NCBI GenBank assembly: GCA_913044145.1
Contig: CAJWOD010000102.1
Coordinates: forward strand, 1-5,187
Direction: 5' to 3'
Length of the DNA: 5,187 bases
Source: an uncultured Nitrospina sp.
Lineage (GTDB): Bacteria; Nitrospinota; Nitrospinia; Nitrospinales; VA-1
Below, piece by piece: positions 1 through 5,098 of this stretch. Below the pieces are notes generated by a model. That model had not been told where the DNA came from, searched no databases, and saw nothing but the letters and a program-made list of their open reading frames with translations. The position numbers and the translations under genes were made by a program. How positions within the stretch are numbered: the first letter of the stretch is position 1; the number at the start of each line of letters is the position of its first letter.

Positions 1-947
1 TTCCGCTGCGCTATAAATTAAGGAATGGTGATCAGGTGGAGGTTGTGACTTCTGAGGATGCTTCACCCAGTCGAGACTGGCTAGCTATTGTGAAAACTAC
101 TAAAGCGCGTAACCGAATCTCAAGTTTTATAAATAATGAAGAAAGGGCAGGTAGTCTCGAGCTTGGAAAAGAATTATTAGAAAAGGAAATCCGCGATTAT
201 GGTTTCGATCCTTTTCAGGTTTTAAATATTAAAGGACTTGAGGGCGCGGCTCATGCCTGCGGTTTTAAATCTCCAGAGAGTTTGTATGCGGGGATAGGAA
301 TAGGAAAGCTTTCAACGTACCACGTATTAGAAAAGCTTCTGCCTAAAGACAAACTGGATGGAAAAAAACCCAAAGAGGAAACCTTGGTCAAACTCAAGGA
401 AAACAAACCAGAAAACGCGATTAAGTTACAATGTCTTAACGAAAATATAATGATCCGAATTGGTAAATGTTGTCACCCTTTACCAGGAGAACCTATTGTA
501 GGTTATATGACACGTGGAAGAGGAGTAACAGTGCACCATATTGATTGCCCTAGTATGATTAAGGTGATTGATGATTCGGAAAGACTATTGGGTGTGGAAT
601 GGGATACAGGAAGTAAAACGATCTATCAGGCTCATATTGCAATTGTTGCTTCAGATAACCCTGGAATATTTGCGAGTATTGGTACCGCATTTGCTGAAGA
701 AGGAATCAATCTTACTCGAGCAAATGTTCAACAGGGAGCTCATAAAAGAGCTTATTTTGACGTTTCCATCGAGATCCATGATGTGGAACACTTAAATCAG
801 ACTCTGGAAAAAATCCGGCAAGTTGAAGGCGTAATTTACCTAGAACGATTGAAAGATCTCAATAAAAGCTCGCCTGTAAAGAATAGATTAGAAGGAATGG
901 GGAGATCCCTTGAACTTAAGGACGAAAAAAAACTGACAGTAAATTAA
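1..947 (+). CDS. rel: RelA/SpoT-family (p)ppGpp synthetase/hydrolase, 3' part (5' end outside window)
   Basis: This is the C-terminal regulatory half of a long RelA/SpoT homologue, the enzyme family that makes and/or degrades (p)ppGpp in the stringent response. The reading frame is open from the window edge (first full codon at 3), so the GTG at 36 is internal and not a start. Counting from the codon at 3, residues 1-40 are the end of the TGS domain (PLRYKLRNGDQVEV, then the SRDWL block). A helical region follows. The conserved-cysteine/zinc-finger domain lies at about 145-185, with GKCCHPLPG, the GRGVTVH block and HHIDCP. The ACT domain lies at about 210-285 (SDNPGIFASIG, GINL). A charged tail of about 30 residues follows the ACT domain. 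The synthetase and hydrolase domains lie upstream, so whether it is bifunctional (Rel/SpoT) or synthetase-only (RelA) cannot be told here. Its TAA stop interlocks with that of rpmB on the other strand. Confidence 0.96.
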   Translation, partial: PLRYKLRNGDQVEVVTSEDASPSRDWLAIVKTTKARNRISSFINNEERAGSLELGKELLEKEIRDYGFDPFQVLNIKGLEGAAHACGFKSPESLYAGIGIGKLSTYHVLEKLLPKDKLDGKKPKEETLVKLKENKPENAIKLQCLNENIMIRIGKCCHPLPGEPIVGYMTRGRGVTVHHIDCPSMIKVIDDSERLLGVEWDTGSKTIYQAHIAIVASDNPGIFASIGTAFAEEGINLTRANVQQGAHKRAYFDVSIEIHDVEHLNQTLEKIRQVEGVIYLERLKDLNKSSPVKNRLEGMGRSLELKDEKKLTVN

Positions 948-1135
948 ACCGCTTTTGTTATTTTTCCCGATTTAAGACATCGGGTACAAACCTTCATAGT
1001 TTTAATAGACCCCTTTAAAACAACTCGTAGTTTTTTTAGGTTTGGTTTCCATACTCTACGAGTTTTGTTATTGGCGTGACTGACATTGTTGCCAAACTGA
1101 GGTTTTTTGTCACAAACTTGACATTGCTGGGACAT
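944..1135 (-). CDS. rpmB: 50S ribosomal protein L28, zinc-ribbon type
   Basis: This 63-residue protein is bacterial ribosomal protein L28, a component of the large subunit. The family signature is clear: PQFGNNVSHANNKTRR at residues 12-27, then W-KPNL, then the LRVV strand. Cysteine pairs C5-x2-C8 and C50-x2-C53 (CTRCLKSGK) form the four-cysteine zinc site of the 'C+' L28 paralogue type; L28 of E. coli lacks these cysteines. Length is normal for the short zinc form. The ATG at 1133-1135 is supported by a GGAG ribosome binding site on the minus strand (1146-1149), 10 nt upstream. A likely promoter lies between 1177 and 1205. The gene converges on rel, and their stop codons share TTAA, so no terminator fits between them. 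Confidence 0.97.
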   Translation of the reverse strand: MSQQCQVCDKKPQFGNNVSHANNKTRRVWKPNLKKLRVVLKGSIKTMKVCTRCLKSGKITKAV

Positions 1136-1157
1136 CTAATAATTACTCCGAAAAATA

Positions 1158-1186
1158 TTGTCATAAAGAATGGCAAATGCTAGCAT
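1158..1186 (+). promoter_or_regulatory. Candidate sigma-70 promoter for the DUF1858 gene
   Basis: TTGTCA (1158-1163, five of six consensus positions) is followed by a 17-nt spacer and TAGCAT (1181-1186, four of six). Transcription would start near 1193. That leaves room for a leader before the ATG at 1227 and favours that start over the TTG at 1212. The -10 lies in the palindrome ATGCTAGCAT (1177-1186), which also serves the opposing rpmB promoter. Confidence 0.5.
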
Positions 1187-1205
1187 AACCCTGTTAAGTG
1201 AGCAA
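1177..1205 (-). promoter_or_regulatory. Candidate sigma-70 promoter for rpmB
   Basis: On the minus strand, TTGCTC (1200-1205) is followed by a 17-nt spacer and TAGCAT (1177-1182). The expected start near 1170 gives a leader of about 35 nt containing the GGAG site of rpmB. The -35 matches consensus at only three of six positions. The call rests on exact spacing, location and the shared palindromic -10. Confidence 0.4.
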
Positions 1206-1226
1206 GATTAATTGAGTGATAAAGCT

Positions 1227-1457
1227 ATGATAATCAACAAAAACTCCACAATAAATGAGATTCTCAGTGCCTATCCTGACGCTAAGAGGTTTTTTAATGA
1301 GCGGGAAATGGCGTGTACTAGTTGTTTTGCTGTAAACTTCGACACTTTGGAAAAAGGGGCCCTTATGCATGGTATGGAGGTAAACGCTCTCATTGATCAA
1401 CTCAATAACTTCCTAAAAACGCTACCCACACCTATAATTTCGCCGCAGCAGAAGTAA
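1227..1457 (+). CDS. DUF1858 domain small protein with a CxxC motif
   Basis: This 76-residue protein matches the DUF1858 family, small redox-like modules found alone or next to hybrid-cluster, ScdA-like or other iron-sulfur/redox proteins. Visible features are the N-terminal INKNSTINEILSAYP segment, C30-T-S-C33 at the position where the family usually has GxxCxxC-like cysteines, and the helical LEKGALMHGMEVNALIDQLN block (41-60). A short Pro/Gln tail ends the protein. No signal peptide is present, so it should be cytoplasmic. I chose the ATG at 1227 because family members usually begin 'MI..K.TTI.E', GAGTG (1214-1218) lies 8 nt upstream, and the predicted start of transcription fits. A TTG at 1212 would add five residues (MSDKA). 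The function of this family is not established; the two cysteines could bind a metal or cluster or act as a redox pair. It stands alone here, with no redox partner adjacent. Confidence 0.86.
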   Translation: MIINKNSTINEILSAYPDAKRFFNEREMACTSCFAVNFDTLEKGALMHGMEVNALIDQLNNFLKTLPTPIISPQQK

Positions 1458-1585
1458 CCTCCGCGTAATAAAACTTTATTATGGTTTGTTGTAAATGTTA
1501 AGGCTAAGTTAACCACTATGAGTTGAGTTTGGTCGACTCAATGTTATAAGGGGGAATGAAATAAAGGTTTGGTCAGGTTTAAAGC
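1458..1585. other. Intergenic region between convergent DUF1858 and flgM-like genes
   Basis: No gene is visible. The region holds two weak inverted repeats: TAATAAA/TTTATTA (1466-1472 with 1475-1481) and TTGAGT-N7-ACTCAA (1523-1541). The second has a 6-bp stem and could serve as a modest terminator or mRNA-end hairpin for either convergent gene. Neither has a convincing T-run. The AGGGGGAATGAAATAA block (1549-1564) looks like a ribosome site plus start, but the frame stops after two codons. Confidence 0.4.
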
Positions 1586-1888
1586 TTAGGAATTTTGCAG
1601 TAAGTTTTTAAGGATACTCTCTGCAATATCCCTGCTATCGACATTATACCCATTTTTAATTTTATTTTTGACACGTGCCACTTCTCTTGCACGGACATTG
1701 CGGGCACTATTGTTTGCTTCATTTGTAAATTTACCATCTTTACTATTGGTTGAAGAATCTTTAATCTGTTCGCTCCTAGCTTTGGTTGTATCATCTTCGC
1801 TTTTTGCAACGGACATTTTATCATCAACCTTAACCTGGCCCTGAATAGTTTTATTTTTGACGAGAAATTGGTTGTCTGATTTTTCCAT
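1586..1888 (-). CDS. flgM: FlgM-like anti-sigma-28 factor
   Basis: FlgM binds and inhibits the flagellar sigma factor FliA (sigma-28) until the hook-basal body is finished, then is exported through the flagellum. This 100-residue protein has the expected layout. Residues 1-62 are hydrophilic and low-complexity (Ser, Lys, Asp, Thr, Asn), as in natively unfolded FlgM. Residues 65-97 match the sigma-binding C-terminus: VRAREVARVKNKIKNG, then YNVDSRDIAESILKNLL. The pattern is V..(V/L)K..I.NG.Y.VD...IAESIL; the usual NGTYKVD turn is one residue shorter here. There is no signal peptide or membrane segment. The ATG at 1886-1888 has only a weak, distant purine-rich site; a second ATG at codon 25 is a possible alternative. 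Upstream are a sigma-28 promoter match (1981-2007) and a sigma-70 promoter (2053-2081), which independently support the assignment. Homology is confined to about 33 residues, so FlgM is a strong inference, not a certainty. Confidence 0.77.
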   Translation of the reverse strand: MEKSDNQFLVKNKTIQGQVKVDDKMSVAKSEDDTTKARSEQIKDSSTNSKDGKFTNEANNSARNVRAREVARVKNKIKNGYNVDSRDIAESILKNLLQNS

Positions 1889-1980
1889 ACTAGTAGCTTT
1901 AACTCTTTGTTTTATAATTCGGGTGATTGGTTAAAGCTCGTTCTTTTGTCTCTCTAAGTTGAACTTTACCTTTAAATAAT

Positions 1981-2007
1981 ATATCGGTATTAGATCCAGA
2001 TACTTTA
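1981..2007 (-). promoter_or_regulatory. Sigma-28 (FliA) type promoter of the flgM-like gene
   Basis: Read on the minus strand, TAAA (2004-2007) is followed by exactly 15 nt and then ACCGATAT (1981-1988). The enterobacterial FliA consensus is TAAA-N15-GCCGATAA, so the -35 core and spacer are exact and the -10 matches at six of eight positions, including the CCGATA core. The start of transcription would be near 1975, giving a leader of about 87 nt before the ATG at 1888. The orientation and the identity of the gene fit the known sigma-28 autoregulation of flgM. Confidence 0.68.
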
Positions 2008-2052
2008 ACTGAAAAGCGTAACAAATTATTTCTTTTAAGTTCCAACCTCTAT

Positions 2053-2081
2053 AAAATACTGGCTCGCTTTTAAAGTGTCAA
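2053..2081 (-). promoter_or_regulatory. Sigma-70 promoter upstream of the flgM-like gene
   Basis: On the minus strand a perfect TTGACA (2076-2081) is followed by a 17-nt spacer and TATTTT (2053-2058, four of six consensus positions). The predicted start is near 2046. The only downstream leftward gene is the flgM-like gene, so it would have a housekeeping promoter in addition to the proximal sigma-28 site, with a long leader of about 150 nt. Confidence 0.55.
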
Positions 2082-2194
2082 GTTGCCTTGGAGATATTGC
2101 AGGCTTGATGGACAGGATTTAGCCAGCCTATTAGTGATAATTTTGTTCAATAAACCAACTATTTAGCATGGTATCTTATATCCTATAAATTAAC

Positions 2195-2617
2195 ATGGCC
2201 TTTAAGAATCCATTTCCTACAGTAGATATCATCATAGAGAATATGGCAGGAATTGTCCTGATTGAAAGGGCAAACCCACCATTTGGGTGGGCGATTCCAG
2301 GTGGATTTGTGGATTACGGCGAATCTTTGGAAGATGCTGCACGGAGGGAAGCTCTCGAGGAAACCGGCTTAAAAATAGAATTATTGGGTCAGTTCCATAC
2401 ATATTCTGATCCATCTAGGGATGCTCGCCAGCACAATATTTCTACAGTTTTTATTGCCAAAGCCGATGGAATTCCAAAAGCGGGCTCAGATGCAAAACAA
2501 GCGCAGGTATTTATTACTCTGCCTCAACCTTTAGTGTTTGACCATGCCAAAATACTAGAGGATTATTTTCAATGGTTGAAAAATGGAAGGTCTGAAAGAA
2601 TTCAGATCAAACCTTAA
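2195..2617 (+). CDS. Nudix hydrolase, ADP-ribose pyrophosphatase type
   Basis: Nudix enzymes hydrolyse nucleoside diphosphates linked to another moiety, usually with Mg2+. The 140-residue protein has a complete Nudix box at residues 37-59, matching GX5EX7REUXEEXGU at every position: G37, E43, R51-E52, E55-E56, G58 and L59. It is preceded by the typical WAIPGGFV strand (32-39). After the box, the FHTYSDPSRDARQHNIS segment resembles the 'YSDPxRDPRGH' motif of ADP-ribose pyrophosphatases such as the Methanocaldococcus jannaschii enzyme. The preferred substrate is therefore probably ADP-ribose, though Nudix specificity is hard to predict. It is a compact cytoplasmic enzyme of normal length with no added domains. 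The ATG at 2195 is the first possible start after an in-frame TAA at 2186, and no Shine-Dalgarno sequence is visible before it. Only 12 nt separate its stop from the next gene, so the two are probably co-transcribed. Confidence 0.94.
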   Translation: MAFKNPFPTVDIIIENMAGIVLIERANPPFGWAIPGGFVDYGESLEDAARREALEETGLKIELLGQFHTYSDPSRDARQHNISTVFIAKADGIPKAGSDAKQAQVFITLPQPLVFDHAKILEDYFQWLKNGRSERIQIKP

Positions 2618-2629
2618 GATATTAATGAA

Positions 2630-3583
2630 ATGAAGAGACCGCTATTTAAAAATTTATCCATTTTAATCTTAGGTATTTGCCTAGTTGTAATAAAAACGGA
2701 CACTAGTGAGGCGATTTATGAAGAAAAATATTCCCAAATTATTTGGAGCTACTTGGAAGAACTTTGCGAGCTAGGGCCACGTAATCCAGGCAGTAAAGGT
2801 TATCTAAGGACTATCGAACTTATCCGTCGTGTAGGAGAAAAATATTCGAATCGAATTGTAGAGAAACCTTTTTGGGTCCAGGTTTCTGAAAATGAGAAGG
2901 TTCGCATGGTAAATTTAGAATTACAATTTGCGGGCACAGAAGGCGGAGCCCCTATTATAATTGGGTCTCATTTTGACACGCGTCCTTTTGCGGATCGGGA
3001 AATAGAACTAGAAAAAAAAAATAGGCCTATATTAGGGGCGAATGACGGTGGTTCTGGTACAGCCGTCTTGTTGGGTCTGGCACATTTCCTTTTTCAACAT
3101 CCAGTAGCAAGGCCCATTCATCTGGTTTTTTTTGATGGCGAAGATTATGGAGCCAGGGATTCTGGGCTAAATTTACTGGGTTCGACACATTATGCTCAAA
3201 GTCTACTGAAAACAGATCGACGGTCCTGGCCTTATTGGGTATTGATTCTCGACATGATTGGAGATAAGGACTTACAGATTTTTAAAGAGACATATTCTTT
3301 GAAAGGAAGTGATCGTTTTCTTGATCAGATATATTCTATAGCTGAAAAACAAAAAGTATCATCTTTTAAACCACAGTCAAAATTTACCATTTTGGATGAT
3401 CATTATCCATTCTACAAAATTGGCATCCCAGCTACAGTCCTTATCGATTTCGATTATCCTTACTGGCATACTCAAGAAGATACTTTGGATAAATGTTCCC
3501 CGGAAAGTATGTTCTCTGTATTTTCTGTGGTAATTGAAACTATTAATAGCTTTAAGTCAGTGTTAGTGAATGGCGGGAAGTGA
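2630..3583 (+). CDS. Exported M28-family metalloenzyme, glutaminyl-peptide cyclotransferase-like
   Basis: This 317-residue protein has a signal peptide (basic MKRPLFK, hydrophobic core about 9-21, likely cleavage after S-E-A28) and should act in the periplasm or be secreted or lipid-free on the envelope. The M28 zinc-hydrolase fold is marked by GSHFDT (H114, D116), GANDGGSGTA (D139), FDGED (E171, D172), ILDMIGD (D208) and YWHT (H280). The LDDHYPF motif (255-261), the Trp just before the last His, and the 'ED...S...GS.HYA' segment resemble glutaminyl cyclases, which convert N-terminal Gln to pyroglutamate, more than classical aminopeptidases. I infer a cyclase-like member; aminopeptidase activity remains possible. 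All expected metal and catalytic positions are present, so it looks functional. The ATG at 2630 has only a weak ribosome site and may rely on coupling to the Nudix gene. Its last 21 bp overlap the 3' end of the convergent protease gene. Confidence 0.92.
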   Translation: MKRPLFKNLSILILGICLVVIKTDTSEAIYEEKYSQIIWSYLEELCELGPRNPGSKGYLRTIELIRRVGEKYSNRIVEKPFWVQVSENEKVRMVNLELQFAGTEGGAPIIIGSHFDTRPFADREIELEKKNRPILGANDGGSGTAVLLGLAHFLFQHPVARPIHLVFFDGEDYGARDSGLNLLGSTHYAQSLLKTDRRSWPYWVLILDMIGDKDLQIFKETYSLKGSDRFLDQIYSIAEKQKVSSFKPQSKFTILDDHYPFYKIGIPATVLIDFDYPYWHTQEDTLDKCSPESMFSVFSVVIETINSFKSVLVNGGK

Positions 3584-4918
3584 GAATAGTTTTTTCTTGG
3601 CATCATCGTTGAGAGGATCCATATCTAGAATGGTTTTTAATTCCTTTTTAGCTTTTTTATATTCCTTCTTTTTAAGATGAATTTCGTATAATTTCCAGTG
3701 CATGGAAAGAAAATCTAGGCCCATTTCTAAAGAACGTTCGTAAGATTTTTGAGCTTCTCCAAAACGATTCATGGCGAATTGAGAGTTACCCAAGTTAAAA
3801 TATGCAATAGCAAACTCTGGATTTAAAGCCAATGTCTTTTTTAAATGCGGGATGGCTTCTTCCGGTTGGCCAAGTTTATTTAATACGGCTCCTAAATTAG
3901 AAAGAGCTTGTATAAAATTGGGGTATGCTTTAATTGCTTTTTCAAACAGGTTCTTTGCGCGCTCAATTTTTCCTGAACGGAAATAGTATCCTCCAAGATT
4001 GGACAAGGCTTCGGGAAAGTTTGGTTGCAATGTAATCGTTTTTTCATATTGCCGAATGGCCTCATCTTCCATCCCGAGGTCGTTATAAGCAGCGGCAAGG
4101 TCGTAACGGGCGAGAGTAAAATTAGGGTCTTGCGCTAGAACCTTTTCAAACTCATCTATCGCCTTATTAGGGTCTCCTAGGCCATTAAGATAGAAATTAC
4201 CGCGATAATACATGGCTTCTTTAGAGTTTTTATCTTGTTGTAAAAGCTCCCTGAAGCTGAATGTCGTTGTTTTTTGTATGAAAGGTTTAATATGTTTAAT
4301 CGGAATGGCAAGATTAATCGACTTGCCTCCGATGGTGGCAATCCCCACAACTTTATTGTTTCGATCAACCAAAGGTCCGCCACTAAACCCAGGACCAAAT
4401 GCTGTCGTTGTGTAAATAAAGGGGGTGTCGGGATAAGCTTGAGGATGCAAACCTAAGACAAAGCCGTAAGTTTGCACAACGATGCCTTCTATTTTTCCAT
4501 TATTTTCTTTTACGTTTTCTGATAAATATCCTAAGGAACTGGTGTAATCGTAATCATGGAGATTAGAAGACTTGCCTAGCTCTAGAGTTGAATATGTACC
4601 TTCTGTCAATTTTAAAATCGCAAAATCTTTTTTTCGATCAATTTTGTAAATCCCTGTCACATCTACTTGATTACCGTTTTGGAAATAGGCTTTGACGGAG
4701 TAAGCATCAACGAGCACATGGTAGTTTGTTGTGAGAGTACCTTCGGGTTGAATTACAAAGCCAGATCCAGTTCCGACTGTTTTGCCAGCTTTGTTTTTTG
4801 CGACTAGCAAAACGACAGCACTTTTATTCACTTCATATGAAATAGCTGGGCTTAACCACCCAAATAAAATCAAAAAGATAGAGGCAAAAACAACATTTTT
4901 TTGATTCACAAAATTCAT
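3563..4918 (-). CDS. Exported HtrA-like trypsin-fold serine protease with six C-terminal TPR repeats
   Basis: This 451-residue protein starts with a signal peptide (hydrophobic core about 8-21, probable cleavage after A-I-S27), placing it in the periplasm. Residues about 32-215 form a trypsin/HtrA-like domain: GTGSGFVI strand, H67 in TNYHV, D98 in KKDFAILKL and S179 in GPGFSGGPLVD. The catalytic triad is complete. No PDZ domain follows. Instead residues 231-435 are six tetratricopeptide repeats, the last five each exactly 34 residues and ending in (D/N)P-like turns (266-299, 300-333, 334-367, 368-401, 402-435). TPRs usually bind peptides or partner proteins, so they may deliver substrates or anchor the protease in a complex. 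I prefer the ATG at 4916-4918, which gives a compact signal peptide and has GGTG 9 nt upstream; a TTG at 4933 would add five residues. An extended -10 promoter lies about 70 bp upstream. The natural substrate is unknown. Confidence 0.93.
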   Translation of the reverse strand: MNFVNQKNVVFASIFLILFGWLSPAISYEVNKSAVVLLVAKNKAGKTVGTGSGFVIQPEGTLTTNYHVLVDAYSVKAYFQNGNQVDVTGIYKIDRKKDFAILKLTEGTYSTLELGKSSNLHDYDYTSSLGYLSENVKENNGKIEGIVVQTYGFVLGLHPQAYPDTPFIYTTTAFGPGFSGGPLVDRNNKVVGIATIGGKSINLAIPIKHIKPFIQKTTTFSFRELLQQDKNSKEAMYYRGNFYLNGLGDPNKAIDEFEKVLAQDPNFTLARYDLAAAYNDLGMEDEAIRQYEKTITLQPNFPEALSNLGGYYFRSGKIERAKNLFEKAIKAYPNFIQALSNLGAVLNKLGQPEEAIPHLKKTLALNPEFAIAYFNLGNSQFAMNRFGEAQKSYERSLEMGLDFLSMHWKLYEIHLKKKEYKKAKKELKTILDMDPLNDDAKKKLFSLPAIH

Positions 4919-4988
4919 AATTAATAACACCAATGATTTAATAGATCTTAAAAAAATAGGTAGAAGGGATTTAATTAATTGATAATAA

Positions 4989-4997
4989 ATTATAACA
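4989..4997 (-). promoter_or_regulatory. Extended -10 promoter of the protease-TPR gene
   Basis: On the minus strand the sequence TGTTATAAT combines a perfect TATAAT (4989-4994) with the upstream TG of an extended -10 element. No good -35 is present at the right distance, which is normal for extended -10 promoters. The start of transcription would be near 4982, leaving an AT-rich leader of about 64 nt before the ATG at 4918. Confidence 0.55.
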
Positions 4998-5062
4998 GAT
5001 TTTTTAATACAAATTTAAAAGGATAGGATTAAGTGCTTGGCTAGAAGATCAATTAAGAAGTA

Positions 5063-5089
5063 ACACGGCTCAGCATTGCTGAGCCGTGT
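5063..5089 (-). terminator. Hairpin terminator of the leftward gene entering from the right edge
   Basis: A perfect 12-bp stem (5063-5074 pairing with 5078-5089, GC-rich core CGGCTCAGC) closes a 3-nt loop. It lies 9 nt beyond the stop codon of the partial leftward gene and is followed on the minus strand by the moderately T-rich TTACTTCTTAATT. The stem is symmetric, but no rightward gene ends nearby, so the minus-strand role is the natural one. It also shields the downstream protease promoter from read-through. Confidence 0.72.
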
Positions 5090-5098
5090 GTTCGAAAA

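Larger units (their letters stand above)
1889..2194. other. Divergent intergenic region between the flgM-like and Nudix genes
   Basis: This 306-bp stretch has no convincing gene. Its leftward half holds the two minus-strand promoters annotated separately. For the rightward Nudix gene I see only weak candidates: TTGATG (2105-2110)-N18-TATTAG (2129-2134), and a TATAAAT (2184-2190) so close to the ATG that it would imply a nearly leaderless message. Short inverted repeats occur (CTGGCT 2059-2064 with AGCCAG 2121-2126; AGGCT 2101-2105 with AGCCT 2125-2129), but their loops are long and I assign no function. Confidence 0.5.

Noticed and set aside
966..984. CCCGAT-N7-ATCGGG hairpin near the rel stop as a terminator
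   Set aside because: It lies inside rpmB coding sequence. Neither strand has a T-run after the stem, so it is not a canonical intrinsic terminator.
1194..1400. 68-codon minus-strand open frame opposite the DUF1858 gene
   Set aside because: The plus-strand frame has a recognisable domain and promoter; the minus-strand frame has neither.
1579..1827. 82-codon open frame on the minus strand overlapping the flgM-like gene
   Set aside because: It is an out-of-frame shadow of the flgM-like gene, with no recognisable motif, promoter or ribosome site. The FlgM C-terminus and sigma-28 promoter support the other frame.
3892..4200. Repetitive-looking DNA as a possible tandem repeat or CRISPR
   Set aside because: The periodicity is 102 bp (34 codons) and is explained by diverged TPR repeats in the protein. 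The nucleotide repeats are not conserved and there are no spacer-repeat units.
4177..4456. Short open frames on both strands inside the protease-TPR gene
   Set aside because: They lie wholly within a well-supported coding region and show no family resemblance or start signals.
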